Source of the DNA: Roseicyclus amphidinii
Lineage (GTDB): Bacteria > Pseudomonadota > Alphaproteobacteria > Rhodobacterales > Rhodobacteraceae
Direction of reading: 5' to 3'
Length of the DNA: 64,000 bases
Assembly: GCF_030163755.1 (NCBI RefSeq)
Contig: NZ_JASJOE010000005.1
Coordinates: forward strand, 1 to 64,000
The position numbers and the translations under genes were made by a program. This document shows, one piece after another, positions 54,784-63,515 of the stretch; positions within the stretch are counted from its first letter, which is position 1, and every line of letters starts with the position of its first letter. The notes below the pieces were generated by a model. It saw nothing but the letters and a program-made list of their open reading frames with translations, did not search any database and had not been told where the DNA came from.

Positions 54784-55260
54784 ATGACCGTCACCAAAGC
54801 CCCCGCCCCGCCCCCGCTCGAGTTCTTCTGTCGGCTCGAGGTCGAGCTTGCCCCGATCCGCGAGATGGGACCGGGCCGCGCGGGCCAGCGGCGGATCATC
54901 CCCATCATCGGCGGGCGCGTCACCGGCCCGACCCTCTCGGGGCAGATCCTGAACCTCGGCGCGGATTGGCAGACGATCCATGCCGACGGCAATGCCCATC
55001 TCGACACGCGCTACGCCTTCGAGACCGACGACGGCGCGCTGATCGAGATCGTGAACACCGGCCTGCGAAACGGCCCGCCCGAGGTCATCGCCGCACTGGC
55101 CCGCGGCGAGACTGTCGCGCCCGACAGCTACTACATGCGCACCCATGCCCGTCTCGAATCCGGCGACCCGCGCTATGACTGGGTCAACCGGCGACTCTTC
55201 GTCGGCAGCGGCCGACGCGAGGCCGCCCGCGTGATAATGGACCTGTTCACCCTCGTCTGA
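54784..55260 (+). CDS. DUF3237-family protein
   Basis: 158 residues, no signal peptide. PLEFFCRLEVELAPIREMGP, GRRIIPIIGGRVTGP (first residues QR) and YYMRTHARLESGDPRYDW follow the DUF3237 beta-barrel pattern; function unknown. A GTG or ATG 12 codons upstream (54748) is possible. It follows the ROK gene by 60 bases and ends 18 bases before the convergent iolB stop, so it may belong to the ROK unit. Confidence 0.85.
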   Translation: MTVTKAPAPPPLEFFCRLEVELAPIREMGPGRAGQRRIIPIIGGRVTGPTLSGQILNLGADWQTIHADGNAHLDTRYAFETDDGALIEIVNTGLRNGPPEVIAALARGETVAPDSYYMRTHARLESGDPRYDWVNRRLFVGSGRREAARVIMDLFTLV

Positions 55261-55278
55261 CGCGCCCGTAACAGCGCC

Positions 55279-56076
55279 TCAGCGCATCAGCCACTCGAAA
55301 TCCGGGTGGGTCCGGAACCGCCACGCCCGCCGCGGGCCGGCCATGACGTTGAGGTAATACATCTCCACCCCGTAAGGGGCCGCGCAGGGGTGATGCCCCC
55401 GCGGCACCAGCACCAGATCATGATCGCCCACCGCCATCGTCTCGTCGAGCGACAGGTCATCGGTGAACACCCGCTGGATGCCGAAGCCGCTGGCGGGGTT
55501 CAGCCGGTGATAATAGGTCTCTTCGAGATAGGTGAGGTTCGGGAAATCATCCTCGTCATGGCGATGCGGCGGGTAGCTCGACCAATGCCCCGCGGGCGTG
55601 AAGACCTCCGTCACCAGCAGGCTGTCGGCCACGTCGCGGCCTTCCATGGCGATGTTGTTGATGTGGCGCAGGTTCGTCCCCGCGCCCCGATCCTCCAGCG
55701 CGATCCCCTCGGGGCCAAGCCGCTGCGCGGGCCGCCCGCCGGGGCTGGGCGCGGTACAGACGGCCAGCGTCACGCCCGTCGCCGCCACCGCGCGCCACTC
55801 GGCCCCCGGCGGCACGTAAAGGCAATGCGGCGCGGTCTTCTCGAAGACGTCCAGCCGCTCGCCCATCCGCCCGAAATCCTGCCCCGCCGCGGTCACATCG
55901 GCATGGCCCTCGACCAGCACGAGGATCGCCTCGCGCCCCTCCAGCCGCCCCTCGGCCACCTCGCCGGGGCCAAGCCGCCACAGGTCGAAACCGACATGGC
56001 CCCAGCCCGCCGCCTCGGGCGTCAACGCATGAACATGGCCCGACGTGCCGCCGGGTTTGCGCAAAAGCCCCGCCAT
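55279..56076 (-). CDS. iolB: 5-deoxy-glucuronate isomerase
   Basis: 265 residues. It converts 5-deoxy-glucuronate to 2-deoxy-5-keto-gluconate in myo-inositol breakdown. Two cupin-like halves are visible; the metal site includes YPPHRHDEDDFPNLTYLEET and the later PRGHHPCAAPYGVEMYYLNV. It shares one base with the end of the dioxygenase-like gene (TGATG). Last gene of the minus-strand unit that begins at 60201. Confidence 0.94.
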   Translation of the reverse strand: MAGLLRKPGGTSGHVHALTPEAAGWGHVGFDLWRLGPGEVAEGRLEGREAILVLVEGHADVTAAGQDFGRMGERLDVFEKTAPHCLYVPPGAEWRAVAATGVTLAVCTAPSPGGRPAQRLGPEGIALEDRGAGTNLRHINNIAMEGRDVADSLLVTEVFTPAGHWSSYPPHRHDEDDFPNLTYLEETYYHRLNPASGFGIQRVFTDDLSLDETMAVGDHDLVLVPRGHHPCAAPYGVEMYYLNVMAGPRRAWRFRTHPDFEWLMR

Positions 56077-57242
56077 CAGGGGGCCCGCCGTGCCGCATGC
56101 GCGTCCAGCGCCACCTCGAAGGCCTCGGCCGTCCAGCCCTCGGCGAGACCACGCGCCACAAGCGCGGCCTGCGTCTCGGGGGCCAGCCCGCCCACCGGCG
56201 GGTCGGTGTCGAGATTGGTGGGAAAGGAATACCCCTCCGCCCCCGCGGCGATCGCCGCCTCCAGAGCCGCCCCCGAAAGCACCCCCTCGGAGGTCAGCCG
56301 CGCCAGCGCCGGATAGAGCGCCCGGCACATCGCCATGCGGTCCACCGCCTCCATCGCCCGCCCGAAGGCCGAGGAGACCTGCAACAGGTTCGCCATGCGG
56401 TGAATGCCCTCCGACCGGTTCTCGCCCGCCGCGTGGTAAAGCGCGGGGTTGAAGAACACCGCATCCCCCTTCTGCAACGGCACCTGCACCGCGTGTTCCG
56501 CGAAATACGCCGCCACATCCGCCCGGCGATAGGCCATGTAGCCCCCCGGCACGAGCTGCGAATAAGGCAACAGCATCGTCGGCCCACTTTCGACCGGCAT
56601 GTCGCAATGCGCGACCGCCCCTTGCAGCGTCATCACCGCCGAGAGCGCATGCACATGCGCGGGGAAGCGCGCGGCGACATCGGCCGTCTGGAAGCCGAGA
56701 TGATAATCCCGGTGCGCGCTCTGCGGCTTGCCGCCCGGACGCACCAGGTTCACCTGCGCCGTCATCTGGGAAAACGGCCCCAGCCACGCCTCGCAAACGG
56801 CGGCAATGACGGGGTTCCCGTAATACAGGGCGAACCCCTCCGGATCGGCAAGGCACTGTTTCTGCAGGCTGTTCCAGATCCGGTCATTCGCCCCCGCGGC
56901 GGCGAAATGATCGCCCTTGCCCTGCCCGGTGGCCTTTTCCTCGGCGATGATGCGCAGAAACACCTCGGTCGCGCGGTCCACCGGCCCGGTATCGGCATAG
57001 GCCGATTTCAGCACCAAGACCCCCGGCCCCTGCCCCAGCACCCATGCCCATTCCGCCATCAGCGCCTGCCGCGCCCCGGCCTCCTCCAGCCGCCCGCGCA
57101 GCGCGCCCATGTCGTAAAGCGGCACGTTCTTCACAACCCCGTCCGCATGGGCCAGCGCGCCCGCCTCCAGCACCCGGCCCGTCAGCGCCGCCAGCTCCTC
57201 GAGCGTGCCGCTCTCCTGATCGAAATATCCCTGGTCGAGCAT
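56076..57242 (-). CDS. Phytanoyl-CoA dioxygenase-family protein
   Basis: 388 residues, longer than most PhyH proteins. The Fe(II) ligands appear as HRDYHLGF (H-x-D) and the distal histidine in NPALYHAAGENRSEG, where the arginine would hold 2-oxoglutarate. It is thus probably an Fe(II)/2-oxoglutarate oxygenase. It sits between the CUT2 transporter ATPase (15 bases upstream) and iolB (one-base overlap). That context suggests it modifies an inositol or related cyclitol, which is inference. A GGGAGGGG ribosome site precedes it. Confidence 0.82.
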   Translation of the reverse strand: MLDQGYFDQESGTLEELAALTGRVLEAGALAHADGVVKNVPLYDMGALRGRLEEAGARQALMAEWAWVLGQGPGVLVLKSAYADTGPVDRATEVFLRIIAEEKATGQGKGDHFAAAGANDRIWNSLQKQCLADPEGFALYYGNPVIAAVCEAWLGPFSQMTAQVNLVRPGGKPQSAHRDYHLGFQTADVAARFPAHVHALSAVMTLQGAVAHCDMPVESGPTMLLPYSQLVPGGYMAYRRADVAAYFAEHAVQVPLQKGDAVFFNPALYHAAGENRSEGIHRMANLLQVSSAFGRAMEAVDRMAMCRALYPALARLTSEGVLSGAALEAAIAAGAEGYSFPTNLDTDPPVGGLAPETQAALVARGLAEGWTAEAFEVALDAHAARRAP

Positions 57243-57257
57243 CCTTGCCCCTCCCGT

Positions 57258-58049
57258 TCAAACGGTCCCGCCGAGCGAGCCTTCCAGTTCCACCATCTCC
57301 TGCCCGCCGGCCATCAGGTCCTGCAGCTCCTCGGGCGTGATCTGCCCGCGCTGCGCGGTGCCCAGCGTGCGGCCCCGGTTGAGCACCGTGAACCGGTCGC
57401 CCACCGCCAGCGCGTGCCGCACGTTATGGGTGATGAAGACGATCCCGATGCCCGTCTTGCGCACCTTGTCGATGGTCGCCAACACGTTCGCCGTCTGCCG
57501 CACGCCCAGCGCGCTGGTCGGCTCGTCCAGGATCAGCACCTTGGCCCCGAAATGCACCGCGCGCGCAATCGCCACCGTCTGCCGCTCCCCGCCCGACAGC
57601 GTGCCGACCGCCTGGTCGGGCGAGCGCAGGTTGATGCCCATCTTGCGCATCTCCTCCATCGTCACGGCGTTGGCGGTCTTGAAATCCATGAACTTGAACG
57701 GCCCGACGCGGCGGATCGGCTCCCGCCCCATCCAGAAGTTGCGCGTCACGCTCATCAGCGGGATCATCGCAAGATCCTGGTAAACCGTGGCGATCCCCGC
57801 CTCCATGGCATCCCTCGGACTGTCGAAGGACATCGGCCGCCCCTCGAACAGGATCTCGCCGCGGGTGGGCTTGTGAACGCCCGACATCGTCTTGATGAAG
57901 GTCGATTTCCCCGCCCCGTTGTCGCCCAACAGGCAATGGCACTCGCCGGGCCGGATATCGAAACTTACCCCGTTCAGCGCGATGACCGGGCCGAAATGCT
58001 TCTCGATGCCGCGCATCTCGACGATGGGATCGTGATCGAAACCGGACAT
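57258..58049 (-). CDS. CUT2 sugar ABC transporter, single-domain ATPase (FrcA-like)
   Basis: 263 residues with one nucleotide-binding domain, unlike the doubled RbsA/IatA type of about 500 residues. Walker A is GDNGAGKST, the signature LSGGERQTVAIARA, Walker B VLILDEPTSALG, and the switch FITHNVRHAL. FrcA of the S. meliloti fructose system has the same size. Here the operon context points to a cyclitol such as inositol. One-base overlap with the permease gene. Confidence 0.93.
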   Translation of the reverse strand: MSGFDHDPIVEMRGIEKHFGPVIALNGVSFDIRPGECHCLLGDNGAGKSTFIKTMSGVHKPTRGEILFEGRPMSFDSPRDAMEAGIATVYQDLAMIPLMSVTRNFWMGREPIRRVGPFKFMDFKTANAVTMEEMRKMGINLRSPDQAVGTLSGGERQTVAIARAVHFGAKVLILDEPTSALGVRQTANVLATIDKVRKTGIGIVFITHNVRHALAVGDRFTVLNRGRTLGTAQRGQITPEELQDLMAGGQEMVELEGSLGGTV

Positions 58050-59182
58050 CAGCGTTCCCCCGTGATGATGCGGCGAATGTAGGTGTTCAGGATGACGGCA
58101 AAGAGCAGGATCACCCCCAGGAACACCCGGAACAGGCTCGACTCGACCCCGGCAAAGAACAGCCCCTGCTGCACCACCCCGAAGATCAGCGCGCCCAAGG
58201 CCGCCCCGATGACCGAGCCATAGCCACCGGTCAGCAAAGCCCCCCCGATCACCACCGCGATGATCGCCTCGAATTCCTTGAGCAGCCCGCGGTCCGCCCC
58301 CGCCGAGCCGAACTCCATCACCTGGCAGGTGGCGAAGACACAGGCGCAGAACGCCGTGAACATGAACATCAGGATCTTCACCCGGTTCACCGGCACGCCC
58401 ACGTAACGCGCCGCCTGCGCGTCGCCGCCCGCGGCGAAGACCCAGTTGCCGAACTGCGTCCGCGTCAGGATCACATGCGCCACCGCGACCAGCGCCAACG
58501 CCCAGACGATCAGCATCGGGATACCGTCCACGATGGGCTCGCCCGCCCGCGTGCCGCGCTCGAAGACCGCGATCATCTCCATCTCGGCCAGCCAGTCGAA
58601 GACGAAGCCGAGGATCTTGCCCCCGAAGACCGGCGCAAGCCAATCGCCCTCCGCCGCGTCCGAGATGCCGCCGATGATGGTCTGCCGCTCGATCAGCTGC
58701 GGGAAGAAGATGGTGAAGCCGCGCAGGATGAAGAGGAAGGCCAGCGTCACGATGAAACTGGGAAGGCCCGTGCGCACCACGATCACCCCGTTCAGCGCCC
58801 CCACCGCGACGCACAGAACGAAGGTCAGCAGGATGGCGATCCAGACCGGCCATTGCAGCGTGACCGAGATCAGCGCGATGGACATGCCCGCGAAGCCGAT
58901 CATCGAGCCGACCGACAGGTCGAACTCGCCCGCGATCATCAGCATGCAGGCACCGACCGCGATGATCATGAACTGCGCCGAGACCGTCGACCAGTTGAGG
59001 ATGCCCTGCGCGTTGAACATGCCGCTGTCGGCGGCAAAGGCGATGAAGAAGACGAAAACCGCGATCGTGCCCACGATGGCGCCCAGCTCGGGCCGGATCA
59101 GGGCGCGGCGCAGCCCCGAGATCTCCTTGACGCGTTCGTCCTTTGCCGGGGCCAAAGCCGCCCCCTGCCCTGCCTCGGACAT
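58049..59182 (-). CDS. CUT2 sugar ABC transporter permease
   Basis: 377 residues with about ten hydrophobic segments. MIAGEFDLSVGSMIGFAGM is the conserved RbsC-type segment, and ALLTGGYGSVIGAALGALIF is the permease motif near the C-terminus. The N-terminus has a polar stretch of about 35 residues. The start MSEAGQGAAL follows GGAGGAACGG. Located between binding protein and ATPase genes in the usual CUT2 order. Confidence 0.93.
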   Translation of the reverse strand: MSEAGQGAALAPAKDERVKEISGLRRALIRPELGAIVGTIAVFVFFIAFAADSGMFNAQGILNWSTVSAQFMIIAVGACMLMIAGEFDLSVGSMIGFAGMSIALISVTLQWPVWIAILLTFVLCVAVGALNGVIVVRTGLPSFIVTLAFLFILRGFTIFFPQLIERQTIIGGISDAAEGDWLAPVFGGKILGFVFDWLAEMEMIAVFERGTRAGEPIVDGIPMLIVWALALVAVAHVILTRTQFGNWVFAAGGDAQAARYVGVPVNRVKILMFMFTAFCACVFATCQVMEFGSAGADRGLLKEFEAIIAVVIGGALLTGGYGSVIGAALGALIFGVVQQGLFFAGVESSLFRVFLGVILLFAVILNTYIRRIITGER

Positions 59183-59214
59183 GGCCGTTCCTCCCTCGAG
59201 TGTCACACGGGTAA

Positions 59215-59247
59215 AGGGGGGCGGGCGCGCCCGTCGCGCACCCGCCC
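59215..59247 (-). promoter_or_regulatory. Intercistronic stem-loop after CUT2 binding-protein gene
   Basis: GGGCGGG (from 59218) pairs with CCCGCCC about 15 bases later, with a smaller inner stem CGCG/CGCG. It lies 7 bases past the binding-protein stop in the 71-base gap before the permease start. No T-run follows. Comparable to the hairpins at 7311-7341 and 52125-52155. Confidence 0.5.
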
Positions 59248-59253
59248 GTCAGA

Positions 59254-60201
59254 TCAGCGGTATTCGCCCGCGAACTGCTCCACCATCTCCAGCCCGTCGG
59301 CGGTCACGAAACCGGGGCCCGAGTTGATGTTGTTGCCCGGCAGAACGCCGAAGCGGTGGTAGTTGGCCATCACGATGATCGGCAGGTAGGCCTGCAGGTA
59401 GGGCTGCTGGTCGATGCCCCACTGGATCACGCCGTCGCGGATGCCCTGCACGATGTTCTCGCCCAGGTCGAAGGTGCCGAAGTAGATGTCACCGGCAAGG
59501 CCCATCTCTTCCAGCGCCAGGATCGTCGGGTCGGCACTGGTCGGGCCCAGCGTCAGAACCGCGTCGGTGTCGGGGTTGGCGTTCAGGTAGGCCATCACCC
59601 GGTTCTGGATCTCGCTCGGGTCCTGCCCGCTGTCGATCATCTGGTTGCCCAGATCCACGCCCAGGCCATCGGCGAAGCCCTGGCAGCGCTCGGTCGACGA
59701 GGGCGAGGAGATGTAGTGGTTCACGCACAGGAAGCTGCCCACGCCATCCCCCGCGGCCCGCAGACCGGCGGCATAGCCCGCGTCATATTCCGGCTGGCCC
59801 ACATACATCAGCGCACCCACCTCGCGCGCCTGGTCCGGCGTGCCCGAGTTGATGATGATCACGTCGATGCCCGAATCCACCGCGGCCCGGATCGGGCCGG
59901 ACAGCACGTCGGGGTCGGCCAGCGTGGTGATGATCCCGTCCGGCCCGCTCGCCGCGGCCTGCTCGATGATGCGTGCCATGTCGGCAAGGTCACCGGTCGG
60001 CGGGTTGCGGTATTCCACCGTCACGCCCATCTGCTCGCCGGCCAGCGCCAGGCCGTTCTTGATCGTGTTCCACCAGCTGTCGCTGTCGGGCGCGTGGCTG
60101 ACCAGCACGTAACGCTCGCCCTCCGCCTGCGCGACCGTGGCGCCCATCAGCGCCGAGGCCGCAACGGCCGTCGCCGCCATCGTCTTCCAGAATGCGTTCA
60201 T
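59254..60201 (-). CDS. CUT2 sugar ABC transporter, binding protein
   Basis: 315 residues. The signal peptide MNAFWKTMAATAVAASALMG ends near VAQAEG. The mature part is a type I periplasmic binding fold: YVLVSHAPDSDSWWNTIKNG, then DVIIINSGTPDQ and DAVLTLGPTSADPTILALEE. It resembles FrcB/RbsB-type proteins. A GGAGGAACTC ribosome site precedes the start. First gene of a five-gene unit ending in iolB, so inositol or a related cyclitol is the likely ligand. Confidence 0.92.
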   Translation of the reverse strand: MNAFWKTMAATAVAASALMGATVAQAEGERYVLVSHAPDSDSWWNTIKNGLALAGEQMGVTVEYRNPPTGDLADMARIIEQAAASGPDGIITTLADPDVLSGPIRAAVDSGIDVIIINSGTPDQAREVGALMYVGQPEYDAGYAAGLRAAGDGVGSFLCVNHYISSPSSTERCQGFADGLGVDLGNQMIDSGQDPSEIQNRVMAYLNANPDTDAVLTLGPTSADPTILALEEMGLAGDIYFGTFDLGENIVQGIRDGVIQWGIDQQPYLQAYLPIIVMANYHRFGVLPGNNINSGPGFVTADGLEMVEQFAGEYR

Positions 60202-60261
60202 GAGTTCCTCCCTAGATGTCCTGGCTGCATGCGGAACGCTCACCGCCACGCCATGCGGGGG

Positions 60262-60300
60262 ACGTTAGACCCGAATCAAGCATTTTGCAACCGGTTGCAA
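60262..60300 (-). promoter_or_regulatory. LacI-type operator in divergent CUT2/lacI promoter region
   Basis: A perfect 16-bp palindrome, TTGCAACCGGTTGCAA, lies at 60285-60300. Its ends are TTGCAA in both directions and can serve as -35 boxes. On the minus strand a -10 TAACGT (60267-60262) follows after 17 bases. The central CG pair is typical of LacI/GalR sites. The adjacent LacI-type regulator is the obvious candidate ligand protein. Confidence 0.7.
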
Positions 60301-60378
60301 TAATCCGTCGAAACGGCACTATCCGGGGCGCTCCGGGCGTGTATAACTCACCCCGTATCAGTACGAGACGGAGGCCAT

Positions 60379-61389
60379 ATGGCAGTGACCCTCAGGGATG
60401 TCGCGGATCGCGCGGGGGTGTCGCGCTCGGCCGTGTCGCGCACCTTCACCGAGGGGGCCTCGGTCTCGCCCAAGACGCGGGCCAAGGTCGAAAAGGCCGC
60501 CCTCGAACTGGGCTACAGCCCGAACGCGCTGGCCTCGTCGCTCACCACGGGCCGGACCAAGCTGATCGGGCTCGTGTCCAACAACTTCCACAACCCGCTT
60601 TTCCTCGAGGTCTTCGACCTCTTCACCCGCGGCTTGCAGGACCGGGGCCTTCGCCCGCTGCTGGTCAATCTCAGCAATGAAACCGATCCCCAGAACTCCG
60701 TCCGGATGCTCCGGCAATATTCCGTGGACGGGGTGATCGTCGCCTCCTCCACCCTGCCCCCCAGCTTCGCCGAGGCCTTCAAGCAGGCGGGCGTCCCGGT
60801 CGTCCATTCCTTCGGCCGCTTCTCCACCTCGCCCAATGTCCATGTCGTCGGCATCGACAACGTCGCCTGCGGGCGCATGGCGGCCGAGGCGCTGATCGCC
60901 CGCGGCTACCGAAAGGTCGCCTTCCTCGGCGGTCCCGAAAAGGCGACCTCGACCCAGGACCGCGCGCTCGGCTTCTTCGGCGCGCTGCGCGAACACCCCG
61001 AGATCGAGGTCTCGATCAGCTACGCCTCCGCCTATTCCTTCGACGCGGGCCGGGTCGAGATGACCCGCCTCCTGATGCAGGACCCGGCGCAGGCGTATTT
61101 CTGCGGCGACGACGTGCTCTCGATCGGCGCGCTTTCGGCCATCGAGGAGGCGGGCCTGAGCTGCCCCGAGGATATCGGCATCATCGGGCTGAACGACATG
61201 GACATGGCGCGCTGGCAGAACATCGACCTGACCACGATCCGCCAACCCATCGCCGAGATCATCGGCGCCTCCATCGACCTCGTGGTCGGCACCATCGAAC
61301 GCCCCGACCGCCACCCCGAGACGCGGCTCTTCCCCTGCCGGGTGGTGGAACGCGGCACGCTGCGCCCCGTGCATCAGGGCGCAGCATAA
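60379..61389 (+). CDS. LacI-family regulator of the probable inositol locus
   Basis: 336 residues. The helix-turn-helix is MAVTLRDVADRAGVSRSAVS and the hinge helix region PNALASSLTTGRTKLIGLV. The effector domain follows the PBP type I fold (DGVIVASSTLPPS, GLNDMDMARWQNIDLTTI). A GACGGAGG ribosome site precedes it. Divergent from the CUT2-iolB unit with a perfect LacI operator between them, and convergent with the oxidoreductase genes. In Caulobacter an IolR of this family controls inositol genes, a plausible parallel. Confidence 0.92.
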   Translation: MAVTLRDVADRAGVSRSAVSRTFTEGASVSPKTRAKVEKAALELGYSPNALASSLTTGRTKLIGLVSNNFHNPLFLEVFDLFTRGLQDRGLRPLLVNLSNETDPQNSVRMLRQYSVDGVIVASSTLPPSFAEAFKQAGVPVVHSFGRFSTSPNVHVVGIDNVACGRMAAEALIARGYRKVAFLGGPEKATSTQDRALGFFGALREHPEIEVSISYASAYSFDAGRVEMTRLLMQDPAQAYFCGDDVLSIGALSAIEEAGLSCPEDIGIIGLNDMDMARWQNIDLTTIRQPIAEIIGASIDLVVGTIERPDRHPETRLFPCRVVERGTLRPVHQGAA

Positions 61390-61467
61390 GGCAATATTAC
61401 CCGAAACGGTGCGCAAACCGCGTATGCACGCGGTGTGCACGCCCTGTGTACGCGGTGTGACGTGGCC

Positions 61468-62598
61468 CTAACGGAACATCGGCGGCCTTGCGTCGGTCCA
61501 CGCACCATCCGCCCTGGCCGAGGCGACCGAGGCGTAAACGGCGGCCATCGACCGCACCCCGTCCTCCGCCGTGGGCAGCGCGCCATGCGCCTCCCCCCGG
61601 ATCGCGGCGGCAAGGTCCACGTAGATATTCGCCACCGCCAGCGGGAACCCCTCGGGATGCGCAATGGCCACGCGAGACAGCCGCGCCGCCTCGTCCGACA
61701 GCCCGCTTTCGCCCTTCTCCATGATCTGCGTCCGCCCGCCCACGGGCGTGTAGAACACCTGGTTCGGCTGCTCCGACGCCCAGCGCATCCCACCGGTTTC
61801 CCCGAAGATCTGGATGTCGAACCCGTGCTGCCGCCCGATGGCGACGGAGGAGGTCCAGAGCCGCCCGACGGTGCCGCCGGACATGCGGAAATTGACCATC
61901 GCGTCATCTTCCAGCACGCGGGACGGGATCGTCGAGGCGAAATCGGCCGAGACCTTATCCACCTGATCCCCAACGATAAAACTTGCCATATGCAGCGCGT
62001 GGATGCCGCAATCGGCGAACTGCCCCGAGACACCCGCCATCGCCGGATCGTAGCGCCAGCGCACCCGCGGATTGTCCGCGTCCGTCGCATCGCCGTGGTG
62101 GCCGTGGCTGAAATTCGTGACCACCAGCCGCACTTTCCCGACCTGCCCCGTGGCCACCATGTGCCGCATCTCGCGCACCATCGGATAGGCGGAATAACAG
62201 TAATTGACCGCGCAGATGCGCCCCGTGGCGCGGGCCACGCGGACGATCTCCTCCCCCTCCTCGACCGTCATGGTCATGGGCTTTTCGCAGAGCACGTGAA
62301 AGCCCGCCTCGAGAAACGCCTTGGTGATCTCGAAATGCGTGGAGTTCGGCGTCGCCACCGTCACGAGATCGACGCGATCCGCGCGCCCCCGCTCCCCCTC
62401 CAGCATCTCGCGCCAGTCGCCATAGGCCCGATCCGCCGCCACGCCCAGCCGCTGCGCATAGGCTCGGCCCTTCTCAGCGTCGGCGTCCAATGCCCCGGCA
62501 ACCAAGGAAAAATTCCCGTCCGCCTGCGCGCCAAGCCGGTGCGCCGGCCCGATCTGGCTGCCTTCGCCGCCGCCGATCATGCCCCAGTTGAGTTTCAT
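61468..62598 (-). CDS. Gfo/Idh/MocA-family oxidoreductase
   Basis: 376 residues. The N-terminal Rossmann motif is WGMIGGGEGSQIGPAHR, and the conserved lysine is in VLCEKPMTMT. The middle GQFADCGIHALHMASF contains the GxxxDxGxH-like catalytic segment. Probably an inositol or inosose/cyclitol dehydrogenase. It follows the IolE-like gene by 12 bases. The gap after it (61390-61467) has loose GTGTACGCGG-like repeats and nothing else I can support. Confidence 0.9.
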   Translation of the reverse strand: MKLNWGMIGGGEGSQIGPAHRLGAQADGNFSLVAGALDADAEKGRAYAQRLGVAADRAYGDWREMLEGERGRADRVDLVTVATPNSTHFEITKAFLEAGFHVLCEKPMTMTVEEGEEIVRVARATGRICAVNYCYSAYPMVREMRHMVATGQVGKVRLVVTNFSHGHHGDATDADNPRVRWRYDPAMAGVSGQFADCGIHALHMASFIVGDQVDKVSADFASTIPSRVLEDDAMVNFRMSGGTVGRLWTSSVAIGRQHGFDIQIFGETGGMRWASEQPNQVFYTPVGGRTQIMEKGESGLSDEAARLSRVAIAHPEGFPLAVANIYVDLAAAIRGEAHGALPTAEDGVRSMAAVYASVASARADGAWTDARPPMFR

Positions 62599-62610
62599 CG
62601 CCTGACCCCC

Positions 62611-63501
62611 TCAGAACCCGATGCTGTGCAGGTAGTCGCGGTTCGCCCGCGCGTCGTCGATGGGCGAGACATCCAGCGTCGGATCGCAATCCTGCTCGAC
62701 CGTGCACCACCCTTCGAATCCCGCATCCAGCAGGATCTGCCGCACGGCGGGGAAATCCACGTCGCCCTGCCCGAGGTTGCAGAAAATCCCCTGCCCGCAG
62801 GCGTCGTAGAAGCCAGTCCCCTTGGCGATGGCGTCAGCCTTCACGACAGGGTCGATATCCTTGAAATGCATGTAGGAAATGCGGTCGATGTGGCGCCGCA
62901 TGAAGGCCACGGGGTCAAAGCCCGCGTAGGAATGATGGCCGGTGTCGAAGCAGATCTTAAGGATATCTTCGGGAATCTCGTTCAAAAGGCGTTCAAGCTC
63001 CGGCTCGAAATCCATGAATCCCGCCGCATGCGCATGGATGCCGACCGTCAGACCGTAGTCTTCCGCGCCCATCTTCGCCACATGGGCGATCCGGTCGCGG
63101 AACGCCGCCCATTCGGCGGCCTCCATCTGCTCGGCATCGCCGGGCCGCCCCGCCGTCGGCGCGCGCCGCGGCGAGATACTGTCGATCAGCACAAGGTGCT
63201 GCGCGCCATGGGCAACCAGCGCCTTGCAGGTGCGCACGGCCCCGTCCAGCACGTCATCCCATTGATCCGGATCGTGAAACGCCCGGAACACCACGCCCCC
63301 GATCAGCTCCAGCCCATGCTCGTCCAGCGCCTCGGCCAGCACGGCGGGATCCTCGGGCATGAAGCCCACCGGCCCCAGCTCGATGCCGGTATAGCCCGCC
63401 TCGGCGCAGTCCTTCAGGACCGACCGCCAGGGCGGGTTGCGCGGGTCATTGGCGAATTCGACGCCCCAGGAACAGGGGGCATTGCCGATGCGGATCGTCA
63501 T
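62611..63501 (-). CDS. IolE-like TIM-barrel protein (inosose dehydratase or isomerase)
   Basis: 296 residues, xylose-isomerase-like TIM barrel. MTIRIGNAPCSWGVEFANDP matches the IolE N-terminus, and KICFDTGHHSYAGFDPVAF and YMHFKDIDPVVKAD hold the metal ligands. IolE dehydrates scyllo-inosose; related proteins isomerise inososes, and I cannot separate the two by eye. It lies 12 to 14 bases from a Gfo/Idh/MocA gene on each side, so the three form an operon. Confidence 0.9.
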   Translation of the reverse strand: MTIRIGNAPCSWGVEFANDPRNPPWRSVLKDCAEAGYTGIELGPVGFMPEDPAVLAEALDEHGLELIGGVVFRAFHDPDQWDDVLDGAVRTCKALVAHGAQHLVLIDSISPRRAPTAGRPGDAEQMEAAEWAAFRDRIAHVAKMGAEDYGLTVGIHAHAAGFMDFEPELERLLNEIPEDILKICFDTGHHSYAGFDPVAFMRRHIDRISYMHFKDIDPVVKADAIAKGTGFYDACGQGIFCNLGQGDVDFPAVRQILLDAGFEGWCTVEQDCDPTLDVSPIDDARANRDYLHSIGF

Positions 63502-63515
63502 GGAAGCGGAACCTT

